Source: Ruegeria halocynthiae (GTDB taxonomy: Bacteria; Pseudomonadota; Alphaproteobacteria; Rhodobacterales; Rhodobacteraceae). Taken from it: a stretch of 64,000 nt of DNA. Of the stretch, positions 15,119 to 23,985 are shown one piece after another. Every line of letters starts with the position of its first letter. The first letter of the stretch is position 1. The notes under the pieces were generated by a model. The model saw only the letters and a program-made list of their open reading frames with translations, searched no databases and was not told the DNA's origin. The position numbers and the translations under genes are program-made. The stretch covers positions 806,001 to 870,000 of the forward strand of contig NZ_FNNP01000001.1 of the NCBI RefSeq assembly GCF_900106805.1, written 5' to 3'.

Positions 15119-17902
15119 TTATTGTCCCAAAGACCACCATCCGCGTCGCTTGGGTTTGTCAGGTGACGGATCAGGTTCTTCCGTCACAACTTCGAGAACC
15201 GGTGCGGGTGTTTCGGCCTCAACACGTTCGGGTTCAACGGGAGTGAGCTGAATTTCAGCTTCCGCAACCTCTGGTTCAACCGCATCCTCGCTCGGAGCTG
15301 CGACCACCTCGGATTCAGCCGCGGTCTCTGTCGGAGCCTCGGCAACCTCGGGTTCAGGTGCTTTCTCGGAAGTCTCAACCTCGGTTGCGGGTTCAGAATG
15401 TTCCGCCTCTTCAGCCTCAGCTTTAACCGGCTCTGCAGCTATTTCATCAGTTGCAGGCTGCGCTTCACTGACCTTTGTTTCTGCTTCGACATCTTTCTTT
15501 CGACGACGCGGTGCCCGGCGCTTTTTGGGTTTGGCTGCTTTTTCGGCCTCTTCCTCGGCGGCTGGCTCATCCTCGGTCTGCTGAGGTTCGACGGTCTCGG
15601 CCTGATCGTCCGTTTCCGCGTTGGCGACCGCATCAGGGTCGTCGGCATTGCCGTCCAACGCTTCTCCCCCGCCCGAGCCCTTCTTGCGCCGACGCCGACG
15701 CCGCTTACGCTTGGGCTTGGCCTCTTCCTCGCTCTGGACTGCAGTGTCTTCTTCGCTCTCGTCCTCGTCGGTCGCGTCGATCATATCCATCAGCGAGGCA
15801 TCTACCGACACCACAGGTGCCGTGGCCTCGGGGACAACGCGGCTGGCAGTCTTGAACTTCTCCATCGAGAAATCAGGGCTGACCAGATGCACATCACCTT
15901 CGATCCGAACAGACAGGCCATAGCGGGCCTCGATCTGTGCGATATGCTCGCGCTTCTGGTTCATCAGGAAGTTGGCGATGCTGACCGGGCAGCGCACCAA
16001 AACCTCGCGCGAACGGCGGCGAGTACCTTCTTCTTCAATCTGACGCAGGATCGAAAGCGCCATGTTGTCATCGGATCGGATCAGGCCCGTTCCGTGGCAA
16101 GCCGGGCAAGGCTGGGTCGTCGCCTCAAGCATACCTGGACGCAGCCGCTGACGGCTCATCTCCATCAGGCCAAAGCCTGAAATGCGACCCATCTGGATGC
16201 GGGCGCGATCGGTCTTCAGCTTGTCCTTCATACGCTTTTCGACGGCCGAGTTGTTTTTGCGCTCGTCCATATCGATAAAGTCGATGACAATCAGACCAGC
16301 CAAGTCACGCAACCGCAATTGGCGCGCGACTTCTTCGGCCGCCTCAAGGTTGGTCTTAAGCGCCGTTTCTTCGATCGAGCCTTCTTTGGTCGCCCGACCT
16401 GAGTTCACGTCGATCGCCACCAGCGCTTCGGTCACGCCGATCACGATGTAGCCGCCCGATTTCAGCTGAACGGTCGGGTTAAACATCCCCGCCAAATAGC
16501 TTTCTACCTGATAGCGCGCGAAAAGAGGTAAGGCATCCTCGTACCGTTTCACGTTCTTGGCGTGCGACGGCATGATCATCTTCATAAAGTCTTTAGCGAT
16601 GCGATACCCGCCCTCGCCTTCGACCAGAACCTCGTCGATATCACGGTTATACAGATCTCGGATCGAGCGTTTGATCAGGTCGCCTTCTTCATAGATCTTC
16701 GCCGGTGCAATCGATTGCAGCGTCAGTTCGCGTATCTGCTCCCACAAACGCTGCAGGTATTCATAGTCGCGCTTGATCTCGGATTTTGTGCGCTTGGCCC
16801 CTGCAGTTCGCACAATCAGGCCCGCACCAACCGGCACATCGATTTCCGACGCAATGTCCTTAAGTTTCTTTCGGTCTGCCGCATTGGTGATTTTACGGCT
16901 GATTCCACCACCCCGCGCGGTGTTGGGCATCAATACGCAATAGCGCCCAGCCAGAGACAGATATGTCGTCAGCGCCGCACCCTTGTTGCCGCGTTCTTCC
17001 TTAACGACTTGCACCAGCAGAACCTGGCGCACCTTAATGACTTCCTGAATCTTGTACCGGCGTGGACGCGGCTTACGCGGAGGGCGAATATCTTCGCTGT
17101 CATCTTCATCCGCTACGGATTCGATCGAGTCGTCTTTTGATACAGCGTCCGAGGCCTTAGCATCCTCGCCATCATCAGCGTCTTCAGGAGTCTCTACGTC
17201 AGTAGAATCTCCGGTGCTCTCTTCCTGAGCGGCATCAGCAACAGCCTCTTCAGATGTACTTTCTGCAACAACTTCAGTTTGTTCTTCGGCCGTTTCTTCT
17301 GTGCCAGGCGTCGCTTCCTCGGAGACCAGTTCAGCGGCTTCCTCTTCCGACTGATCAACCGCGTCATCTTTCGGCTCTTCAACCGGGGTCTCAGCAACCG
17401 TATCCATGGGCGAAGTACCCTCGGGTACCGATAGATCGGCGTCCTCGGCTTCATCACCCAGATCAATGGTTTCCATGCCGGTAGGTTCGGACGAAAGTTC
17501 CAAGGTTTCGACCGGATCGTCAGATTTCACATCCGCTGCCTTGCTACGCGAACGCGACCGGCGCTTCTTAGGCCTGGGTTCTTCCGCCTCATCCCGCGCT
17601 TTCATTGCCTCGGCATAAGCGCGTTCTTCCTCCATCAGCGCCTCACGGTCGGCGACGGGGATTTGGTAATAATCCGGATGTATCTCGGAAAACGCCAGAA
17701 ACCCATGCCGGTTTCCGCCATAATCCACGAACGCCGCCTGTAGCGACGGCTCGACCCGTGTTACTTTTGCAAGATAGATGTTGCCAGCAAGCTGGCGTTT
17801 GTTTTCGGATTCAAAGTCGAATTCCTCAACCTTGTTTCCGTCGACCACCACAATGCGAGTTTCCTCCGCGTGGGTGGCATCGATAAGCATTTTCTTAGCC
17901 AT
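15119..17902 (-). CDS. rne: Ribonuclease E/G family protein, RNase E
   Basis: This is the endonuclease and scaffold of RNA turnover and rRNA processing. The S1 domain starts near residue 38 and is interrupted by an acidic and low-complexity insertion (about 84-275) before it resumes at RRYKIQEVIKVRQVLL. The catalytic DNase I-like region holds VAIDVNSGRATKEGSIEET and LIVIDFIDMDERKN with the two metal-binding aspartates. The zinc link is CPACHGTGLI. The C-terminal third (about 690-927) is a disordered region with arginine-rich RNA-binding patches and Glu/Ala/Pro-rich stretches, where degradosome partners usually dock. The ATG at 17902 gives the standard MAKKMLIDA start and has an AAGGA site; a GTG at 17917 is less likely. 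Confidence 0.95.
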   Translation of the reverse strand: MAKKMLIDATHAEETRIVVVDGNKVEEFDFESENKRQLAGNIYLAKVTRVEPSLQAAFVDYGGNRHGFLAFSEIHPDYYQIPVADREALMEEERAYAEAMKARDEAEEPRPKKRRSRSRSKAADVKSDDPVETLELSSEPTGMETIDLGDEAEDADLSVPEGTSPMDTVAETPVEEPKDDAVDQSEEEAAELVSEEATPGTEETAEEQTEVVAESTSEEAVADAAQEESTGDSTDVETPEDADDGEDAKASDAVSKDDSIESVADEDDSEDIRPPRKPRPRRYKIQEVIKVRQVLLVQVVKEERGNKGAALTTYLSLAGRYCVLMPNTARGGGISRKITNAADRKKLKDIASEIDVPVGAGLIVRTAGAKRTKSEIKRDYEYLQRLWEQIRELTLQSIAPAKIYEEGDLIKRSIRDLYNRDIDEVLVEGEGGYRIAKDFMKMIMPSHAKNVKRYEDALPLFARYQVESYLAGMFNPTVQLKSGGYIVIGVTEALVAIDVNSGRATKEGSIEETALKTNLEAAEEVARQLRLRDLAGLIVIDFIDMDERKNNSAVEKRMKDKLKTDRARIQMGRISGFGLMEMSRQRLRPGMLEATTQPCPACHGTGLIRSDDNMALSILRQIEEEGTRRRSREVLVRCPVSIANFLMNQKREHIAQIEARYGLSVRIEGDVHLVSPDFSMEKFKTASRVVPEATAPVVSVDASLMDMIDATDEDESEEDTAVQSEEEAKPKRKRRRRRRKKGSGGGEALDGNADDPDAVANAETDDQAETVEPQQTEDEPAAEEEAEKAAKPKKRRAPRRRKKDVEAETKVSEAQPATDEIAAEPVKAEAEEAEHSEPATEVETSEKAPEPEVAEAPTETAAESEVVAAPSEDAVEPEVAEAEIQLTPVEPERVEAETPAPVLEVVTEEPDPSPDKPKRRGWWSLGQ

Positions 17903-18415
17903 GTGTCCTTGGTGCACCGCGCCAAACGCGTTGTCCTGACCTGTCCAGGCGGACGGGCGCTTTTGGGGAGGTGTCTTGTCAGGGCGATATCAGACGGCGC
18001 GCGGCAGGGTCTGGCGCTGTGGCCCCCTGCCCGTATACTCAATCGTTGCGCGCGCGTCATCGCGGTTCTTCTCCGACAGGCGCGGGATAGGGCCGCTGCC
18101 TGCCCATTTATTCCTTTCACCCGTCAGAACGGGCTCAGGTATTCAGCTGCCCCGTTTGGGGCATAATCGGTCTGCTGAACCGCATGGGTATGATCCTCAA
18201 CGCCGGATCAGCAGCGAAACTCAAAGATTCGGGACTTCTGAGTGTCAAATCACCCGGCCCGTCTGCACACAATAAAAGCAGTCCTGTGGAAAAGACAATG
18301 GTCAAACTGCATCACCGCGCACAGAACCCGCGCGCTGATCTCTACATATGGCCAAAAATACTCCGGAGACGAATTAAGCCGCAGGTTCAAGAGGGGGCGG
18401 ACCCCCTCCCTGCCC
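17903..18415 (-). other. Long rne leader / intergenic region
   Basis: About 510 bp separate rne from the dctD-type gene, and I find no credible coding sequence here on either strand. Visible structure includes a GCCCC-GTTT-GGGGC hairpin (18149-18162) and a GAGGGGG-CGGA-CCCCCTC hairpin (18391-18408) just after the dctD stop. In Escherichia coli rne is autoregulated through a long structured 5' leader. A similar leader here is inferred from length and position only. Confidence 0.4.
18391..18408 (-). terminator. Terminator-like hairpin after the dctD-type gene
   Basis: GAGGGGG and CCCCCTC form a 7-bp GC stem around a CGGA loop, 8 bp beyond the stop at 18416. No T-run follows on the minus strand, so it may act only as a 3' stabiliser or a weak or rho-aided terminator. 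Confidence 0.4.
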
Positions 18416-19750
18416 TCACAAATAATCCGAACGCTGCAGTCCGTATTTCGCCATTTTCTCGTTCAGAGTCCGGCGCGGCAGGCACAGTTCATCCATGACG
18501 GACGCGATCGAGCCCTTGTGACGCCGCATCGTATTGTCGATCAGCATCCGTTCGAACGCCTCAACATATTCCTTAAGCGGCTTGCCTTCGGTCGTCATCA
18601 CCGGCTGCATTTCCTCGTGATCCGACATCAGAAGTGAGGCTATCGTCCCCGACCCGCGTCGCGACTGCAACACGGCCCGCTCAGCGATATTGATCAATTG
18701 GCGCACATTGCCCGGCCACGGTGCCTGCAATAGTTGCGCCGCCTCCTGCGCGCTGACCTGAGGCGCATCACAGCCATACTCTTCGGCAAACTGTTCGCTG
18801 AGACGTGTGAAAAGTGTGAGAATATCCTCGCCCCGCTGACGCAGCGGCGGCATCGTGATGCGCAACGCAGCCAGCCGGTAGAACAGGTCCGGGCGCAGAA
18901 CGTCCTCCGAAGTCTTGCCTGCCTCCTGCAGGTTCGAAATCGCAACGATCCGCGTTTCCGCCGGGGTGCCCTGTTCGTTCATCACACTCAGAAGGCGGGC
19001 CTGAAGCGTATCGCTCAGAGCTTCGACATCCTCAAGAACCAACGTCCCGCCGCGCGCTTCTTCAACCGCAGGCAGTTGGGTGTCTTCCGGTAGCATCGGA
19101 CCAAACAGGCGTTTGGAAAGCGTTTCTTCCTCAAGCGCGGCGCAGGAGACCAGGACAAATTTTTTGCCCGCCCGACTGCCGACAGCGTGCAGGGCATGGG
19201 CAACAAGGGTCTTGCCAGTGCCGGTCTCACCGTCGATCAGGACATGGCCATCAGCCTGGCCCAGATCCAGAATATCCTCGCGCAGACGCTCCATCACCGG
19301 GCTCGCGCCGATAAGTTTGTTCATGATCTGGGTTCCACCCGACAGCTCGCGCCGCAAGGCGCGGTTGTCCAATGTCAGACGGCGCGCATTACTGGCGCGT
19401 TTGGCAAGTTCGGACATCCGGTCGGGGTTGAACGGTTTTTCCAGAAAGTCGAACGCGCCGACCCGCATCGCTTCAACCGCCATGGGCACATCGCCATGGC
19501 CGGTGATCATGATGACCGGCAGCGTACTGTCCGCGCCCATCAGCTTTTTCAGCAATTGAATCCCGTCCATTCCAGGCATCTTGATGTCCGAAATCACGAT
19601 CCCCGGATAATCCGGACCAAGTACTTTGAGCGCATCCTCGGCGCTCGAAAAGGTCTCGGTGTCATAGCCGGACAGCGCAAGCCATTGGCTGATCGACTGA
19701 CGCATGTCCTGTTCGTCATCCACGATGGCGATCTTCATGGCCTGTGCCAT
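18416..19750 (-). CDS. dctD: DctD-like NtrC-family response regulator lacking GAFTGA
   Basis: The protein has a receiver domain (residues 5-120, phospho-acceptor D55 in ISDIKMPGMDG), an AAA+ domain (about 145-375) and a Fis-type helix-turn-helix at the end (RRHKGSIASVMDELCLPRRT). Walker A is GETGTGKT (174-181). Where sigma-54 activators carry GAFTGA after LFG, this protein reads LFGPMLPEDTQLPAVEEARG, about five residues shorter and without the motif. The Walker B motif is GGTLVLEDVE rather than GGTLFLDEIG. It is therefore unlikely to remodel sigma-54 holoenzyme in the usual way. It is paired with the DctB-like kinase 11 bp upstream. No dicarboxylate transporter is nearby, so the symbol reflects family only. 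Confidence 0.85.
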   Translation of the reverse strand: MAQAMKIAIVDDEQDMRQSISQWLALSGYDTETFSSAEDALKVLGPDYPGIVISDIKMPGMDGIQLLKKLMGADSTLPVIMITGHGDVPMAVEAMRVGAFDFLEKPFNPDRMSELAKRASNARRLTLDNRALRRELSGGTQIMNKLIGASPVMERLREDILDLGQADGHVLIDGETGTGKTLVAHALHAVGSRAGKKFVLVSCAALEEETLSKRLFGPMLPEDTQLPAVEEARGGTLVLEDVEALSDTLQARLLSVMNEQGTPAETRIVAISNLQEAGKTSEDVLRPDLFYRLAALRITMPPLRQRGEDILTLFTRLSEQFAEEYGCDAPQVSAQEAAQLLQAPWPGNVRQLINIAERAVLQSRRGSGTIASLLMSDHEEMQPVMTTEGKPLKEYVEAFERMLIDNTMRRHKGSIASVMDELCLPRRTLNEKMAKYGLQRSDYL

Positions 19751-19761
19751 AGTCTTCCCTT

Positions 19762-21540
19762 TTATTCTGCGGCCTCAAGGCCGTCGCTTCCCAAAATGGG
19801 CATTTGCATCTCAAACACCGCACCGCCTTGCTGGCCGTTGCGTGCGGTAAGCCGTCCGCCATGGTCGTTCACGATCCCGGACGAGATGGCAAGCCCCAGA
19901 CCCACGCCATCCCCCGGGCGTTTGGTCGTATAAAACGGTTCAAACAGGCTCTCGATGTCATCGATCCCGTGCCCGTTGTCGCGCACAGTAAGCACCGCAG
20001 TGTCACCTGCCGCGAGAATGATCTCAACATCCGGGTCTTCAACTGATTTGGTTGCGTCCAGCGCATTGCGCAAGAGATTGACCATAACTTGTTCAATCCG
20101 CATCCGATCTCCCATCACTATAACAGGATCTTCCGGCAGAATCTGAGTAATTTTCACATGACGTTGCCGCAACTGCGGCTCCATCATCGACAGGGATGAG
20201 GCAAGCGCTTCGCTAAGGTTTACTGGGGAAAACGCGTCTGCACCCTTGCGGGCATAAGATTTCAACTGACGCGTAATCGCGCCCATCCGTTCGATCAGGC
20301 CGTCAATCCGGCCAAAGCTGGCCAGCGCCTCTTCGGGTCGGTTGCGTCGCAGCAACAGGCGTGCGCCAGCCAGATAAGTTTTCATCGCGGCTAGCGGTTG
20401 GTTCAACTCGTGACTGACTGCGGCAGACATCTCACCCAAGGCCGCCAGTTTCGAGCTTTGCGCAAGGGTCTGCTCGGCAACTTCCAACGTCTTTTCAACC
20501 CGTTCCCGCTCAGCAATTTCCCGCTGCAGCCTTGCGTTCAATGCGCGAAGCTCCGCCGACTCGCGCTGGAACAAGGTCATACGCGACGTGGCCCGGCGGC
20601 TGAGCGCATAGAAAGCCAGCGCCAGAAGAATCGCGAAGGCCATGATCTCAAGTGCCAGCACGCTGTTCACCTTTTCCCGGATCGGCGAATAGGTGGTGAA
20701 CGAGGTCATCTGCCAGCCGCGGAATGGGATACGTGTCTCCATCCGCATCACCGCTTCACCTTGCAGATAGGCATCCGGAGGCAGCGCGTTCCAATCCGTT
20801 GTTGCCCGGATCGCCCGCTGGATGGCGGTCTGCGGGGGCTGGCGCAGAATTGCACTGCTTTCGTCCAGCCCGCGCCATTGTGGTTCAGTCGACAGGATGA
20901 TCGCACCGGTGCTGTCCGTTACCATCACCGCGTCAGAAATTCCCGCCCAGGCGCGTTCAAACTTCTGCAGGTCGACCTCGACCACGATCACACCGAGAAT
21001 CTCGGCATTGGCTTCGATCCGGCGCGAGTAGACAAAACTGTAGCCACCCGCTTCGCGCGGAATGACCGAGAAAATCGTCGCGTTCGACCGCATCGCATCA
21101 ATGAAATACGGAGAGCCGCGGTGGCCTTCGCCCAAACGGCTACGATCCGTTGCCGCAACCGTCAGCCCGTCTCCATCCAGAAGAACAAGCGAGGCAGCAC
21201 CAATTTCTTCAACAAAGGAAATCAGACGCTGGGTCGACAGCGTATAGTCGCTGGATTGCAACGCCGAGATCAGCGTCGGATCGCGCGCGAGGAGTTGCGG
21301 AACGATAGAGTTGCGCCGCAATTCACTGAGCAAGTTGCCGGAATACAGTGCCTGGCGCAGTTCTGCCCTATTTCTTGTGGACTCGGTAAAGCGACTGGTT
21401 AACAGGCTGTTAGTGATCCATACCGTCGCGACGGTTGCAATCAGCAACAGGAACACGGCAAGCCGCAATCGCCAACCCAATGGCGATCCGCGCAGCCGGT
21501 TCAAAAACCCGTTTCCGTCTGATAGATCTTCCGCACTCAT
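19762..21540 (-). CDS. dctB: DctB-like sensor histidine kinase
   Basis: This inner-membrane kinase has a first membrane helix at about residues 24-46, a large periplasmic double-PAS/Cache-type sensing domain up to about 295, a second helix (about 298-320) and a cytoplasmic coiled linker. A HisKA domain follows with the phospho-histidine in SAAVSHELNQPLAAMKTYL, and then a HATPase domain (VRDNGHGIDDIESLFEPFY, DGVGLGLAISSGI). This matches the C4-dicarboxylate sensor DctB family. The gene lies 37 bp after purQ and 11 bp before its response regulator gene. The ligand is probably an organic acid, but this is not shown by context. Confidence 0.87.
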   Translation of the reverse strand: MSAEDLSDGNGFLNRLRGSPLGWRLRLAVFLLLIATVATVWITNSLLTSRFTESTRNRAELRQALYSGNLLSELRRNSIVPQLLARDPTLISALQSSDYTLSTQRLISFVEEIGAASLVLLDGDGLTVAATDRSRLGEGHRGSPYFIDAMRSNATIFSVIPREAGGYSFVYSRRIEANAEILGVIVVEVDLQKFERAWAGISDAVMVTDSTGAIILSTEPQWRGLDESSAILRQPPQTAIQRAIRATTDWNALPPDAYLQGEAVMRMETRIPFRGWQMTSFTTYSPIREKVNSVLALEIMAFAILLALAFYALSRRATSRMTLFQRESAELRALNARLQREIAERERVEKTLEVAEQTLAQSSKLAALGEMSAAVSHELNQPLAAMKTYLAGARLLLRRNRPEEALASFGRIDGLIERMGAITRQLKSYARKGADAFSPVNLSEALASSLSMMEPQLRQRHVKITQILPEDPVIVMGDRMRIEQVMVNLLRNALDATKSVEDPDVEIILAAGDTAVLTVRDNGHGIDDIESLFEPFYTTKRPGDGVGLGLAISSGIVNDHGGRLTARNGQQGGAVFEMQMPILGSDGLEAAE

Positions 21541-21576
21541 GTCCCGACGCTAATCGTCCGGACCGTTGACCTCAAG

Positions 21577-22245
21577 TCACACAGGCGCCAGCACCCCGGC
21601 CAATGCGCGGAAGAGCGCCGTCCCATCAGTGCCTCCGTGGCCTGAATCCGCCGCCCGTTCGGGGTGGGGCATCATACCCAACACGCGACGGTTGTGTGAC
21701 AAGATACCTGCAATATCGTCGCGTGAACCGTTGGGATTCTCGGCGTAGGTAAAGGCAATGCGATCCTGATCTCTCAGCTCCGCCAGAGTCGTATCGTCGG
21801 CGAAATAATTCCCATCGTGATGCGCGATCGGGATATCGATCACATCCCCGGAATTATACCCTTCTGTAAAGGCACTGTCGCTGGTTTCCACCTTCAGGCC
21901 GATTGTCTTGCAGATGTATTTCAGACCGGCATTGCGCAGAAGCGCGCCGGGCAGAATTCCGGTTTCGGTCAGAACCTGAAACCCGTTGCAGATACCAACA
22001 GCATAGCCACCACGCTCGGTATGTGCGGTAAGTGCCTTGCAAATCGGCGATTGGGCTGCAATCGCGCCGCAGCGCAGATAGTCACCATAGGAAAATCCAC
22101 CCGGTACACCAACAATGTCGATACCGTCGGGCAGCACGGCATCTTTATGCCAAACCATTTCGACGGAAAAACCGGCCTGTTCGAATGCGACGGCAAGATC
22201 ACGATCGCAGTTGGAACCAGGAAAAACGATGACAGCTGCGCGCAT
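21577..22245 (-). CDS. purQ: Phosphoribosylformylglycinamidine synthase subunit PurQ
   Basis: PurQ is the glutaminase subunit of the three-part FGAM synthase (PurL, PurQ, PurS) in purine synthesis. It has the class I amidotransferase motifs: [25 protein letters not shown], the nucleophile cysteine in GICNGFQVL, and the C-terminal MMPHPERA holding His and Glu of the triad. The ATG at 22245 has a strong AGGAGGG site, so the longer upstream reading is rejected. It lies 25 bp after purS. The purL partner gene is 18 kb away. Confidence 0.96.
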   Translation of the reverse strand: MRAAVIVFPGSNCDRDLAVAFEQAGFSVEMVWHKDAVLPDGIDIVGVPGGFSYGDYLRCGAIAAQSPICKALTAHTERGGYAVGICNGFQVLTETGILPGALLRNAGLKYICKTIGLKVETSDSAFTEGYNSGDVIDIPIAHHDGNYFADDTTLAELRDQDRIAFTYAENPNGSRDDIAGILSHNRRVLGMMPHPERAADSGHGGTDGTALFRALAGVLAPV

Positions 22246-22270
22246 GGCGGACCCTCCTAGGTTGGAAAAC

Positions 22271-22501
22271 TCAGAGCAGTTCAATCTCGAAGCGTTCGAT
22301 GACCGTGTTGGCCAGCAGCTTTTCGCACATCTCGGTAACGTCCGCTTTGGTCGCGCCCTCTGCCAGTTCCAGATCGATTACTTTGCCCTGACGAACACCT
22401 TCGACCTGATCAAAACCCATCGCACCCAATGCGTGACGCACAGCCTCACCCTGCGGGTCCAGAACCCCGTTCTTGAGCATCACATGCACACGTGCCTTCA
22501 T
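22271..22501 (-). CDS. purS: Phosphoribosylformylglycinamidine synthase subunit PurS
   Basis: This 76-residue protein bridges PurL and PurQ in FGAM synthase. The family pattern [20 protein letters not shown] and [18 protein letters not shown] is clear. The start at 22501 fits the family N-terminus. It lies between purC and purQ in a minus-strand purine operon. Confidence 0.95.
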   Translation of the reverse strand: MKARVHVMLKNGVLDPQGEAVRHALGAMGFDQVEGVRQGKVIDLELAEGATKADVTEMCEKLLANTVIERFEIELL

Positions 22502-22581
22502 ATTCGAAAACTCCACTGGTGGACCGATCCCCGATCCGTTTCTATGCGCGCGGGATACCCCGCTTGGGCGTGTCGGACAAC

Positions 22582-22600
22582 CCTGCCCATCTTGGGCAGG
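22582..22600 (-). other. Stem-loop between purC and purS
   Basis: CCTGCCCA (22582-22589) and TGGGCAGG (22593-22600) form an 8-bp stem with a TCT loop, immediately downstream of the purC stop. There is no T-run, so it is more likely a processing or stability element than a full terminator. Confidence 0.45.
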
Positions 22601-22601
22601 A

Positions 22602-23357
22602 TCAGTTGATCAGCGTTGGCTTGGCCACATTGGTTTTGGGAAGAACACCTAGGCGTCGGGCGACTTCCGAATACGCGTCAGTCAGATTTCCAAGATCGCG
22701 CCGGAATACATCCTTATCCAGCTTCTGACCCGTTTCGATATCCCACAGGCGGCAGCTATCGGGGCTGATCTCATCTGCGACGATCAGGCGTTGGAAATCA
22801 CCTTCGTACACACGCCCGATTTCGATCTTGAAATCGACCAGACGGATGCCGACAGCAAGCATTACACCGCTCATGAAATCATTCACACGCAGGGCTAGGC
22901 TGAGAATATCGTCCATATCCTGCTGGCTCGCCCAACCAAAAGCGGCGATGTGCTCTTCGGTGACCAGCGGATCACCCAGCGCATCGTCCTTATAACAGTA
23001 TTCGACAATCGGACGCGGCAGCTGAGTACCCTCGGCAATACCAAGACGCTGGGACATCGACCCGGCGGCATAGTTGCGAACGATCACCTCCAACGGAATG
23101 ATTTCGCAATTCCGAACCAACTGTTCCCGCATATTCAGACGGCGGATGAAATGGGTCGGCACGCCTATCTGCGATAGGCCTGTCATAAAGTACTCGCTCA
23201 GGCGGTTGTTCAGAACACCCTTGCCGTCGATCACGTCTTTTTTCTCGGCATTGAATGCGGTGGCGTCGTCCTTGAAATACTGCACGATGGTTCCGGGTTC
23301 GGGGCCTTCATACAGGATCTTGGCCTTACCTTCGTAAATCTTCTTGCGACGCGCCAT
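22602..23357 (-). CDS. purC: SAICAR synthase PurC
   Basis: The enzyme joins aspartate to CAIR in purine synthesis, using ATP. It starts with the family motif [20 protein letters not shown]. It also has [19 protein letters not shown] and the conserved [10 protein letters not shown] and [12 protein letters not shown]. The length of 251 residues is standard. It is the first gene of purC-purS-purQ on the minus strand and is divergent from the ATPase zeta gene. Confidence 0.97.
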   Translation of the reverse strand: MARRKKIYEGKAKILYEGPEPGTIVQYFKDDATAFNAEKKDVIDGKGVLNNRLSEYFMTGLSQIGVPTHFIRRLNMREQLVRNCEIIPLEVIVRNYAAGSMSQRLGIAEGTQLPRPIVEYCYKDDALGDPLVTEEHIAAFGWASQQDMDDILSLALRVNDFMSGVMLAVGIRLVDFKIEIGRVYEGDFQRLIVADEISPDSCRLWDIETGQKLDKDVFRRDLGNLTDAYSEVARRLGVLPKTNVAKPTLIN

Positions 23358-23544
23358 GAGCGACCTTTCCAGGCTGGGGAAAGGGAATGAGTCCCCTTAC
23401 GTTGGCGCCCTCATAGTGCAAGCCCCGCCTTCCCGCAAGTTCGCGACCCCGAGAGGCTTTGACGCAGCGCAAATACCTTGCACCCGAGGCGTCGTATAGT
23501 CATATCATCACTAAAGAGAATTCAAGCCAAGAGGTCCCCAACCA

Positions 23545-23865
23545 ATGACCACATTCGACGAACGTGAAGCCGCATTTGAAAGCAAATTCGCTCATGATGA
23601 AAAAATGCAGTTTATCGCACGGATGCGCCGCAACCGGTTTATGGCCGTCTGGGCCTCGGCACTGAAGGGCGAAACCGTAGAGCAAGCACGGAAATACGGT
23701 CAGGAGCTGGTCCATACTGATCTTCAGAATGTCAGCGAAGATGATGTCGTAGAAGCGGTCAAAGGCTACCTTGGCGATCTTGCGGATGAGACCAAGATTC
23801 GTGAGAAAATGTCAGAATTGCTGGTTGAAGCCAAAGAACAGGTCATCGCAGAAGCCGAAGACTGA
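23545..23865 (+). CDS. F1-ATPase inhibitor zeta subunit (DUF1476)
   Basis: This 106-residue all-helical protein matches the DUF1476 family. In Paracoccus it is the zeta subunit that blocks ATP hydrolysis by F1. The typical start MTTFDEREAAFESKFAHDEK and the RRNRFMAVWAS segment are present. The N-terminal 15-20 residues form the inhibitory region in the known protein. The family is restricted to alphaproteobacteria. A hairpin with a T-run follows the gene. Confidence 0.92.
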   Translation: MTTFDEREAAFESKFAHDEKMQFIARMRRNRFMAVWASALKGETVEQARKYGQELVHTDLQNVSEDDVVEAVKGYLGDLADETKIREKMSELLVEAKEQVIAEAED

Positions 23866-23882
23866 TGGCTTGAGATACAAAG

Positions 23883-23903
23883 CTCATGATCTTCATGAGT
23901 TTT
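23883..23903 (+). terminator. Terminator after the zeta-subunit gene
   Basis: CTCATGA (23883-23889) and TCATGAG (23893-23899) form a 7-bp stem with a TCT loop, followed by TTTT. The same TCATGAG also occurs at 23927-23933, so the left arm has two possible partners. Confidence 0.55.
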
Positions 23904-23916
23904 ACGAGTTTGATTT

Positions 23917-23945
23917 GACGCCCCGGTCATGAGACACGGGGCGTC
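23917..23945 (+). promoter_or_regulatory. Second stem-loop in the bmt leader
   Basis: GACGCCCCG (23917-23925) pairs with CGGGGCGTC (23937-23945), leaving an 11-nt loop that contains TCATGAG. A short TCATTTT follows. It may be a second terminator or a bmt leader element; the loop can also pair with 23883-23889. Confidence 0.45.
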
Positions 23946-23985
23946 TCATTTTGATGGGCTTTGACCTCATATTTGGAATACTTCA

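Noticed and set aside
20398..21402. A 334-codon plus-strand frame opposite dctB
   Set aside because: It lies fully inside the sensor kinase gene in the opposite frame, has no family motif, and is rich in Arg, Gln and Cys as expected of a shadow frame.
23866..23985. Known SAM-II or SAM-V riboswitch before bmt
   Set aside because: I compared the leader from memory with the conserved core of these classes and found no match. Only unexplained stem-loops remain, and these are reported separately.
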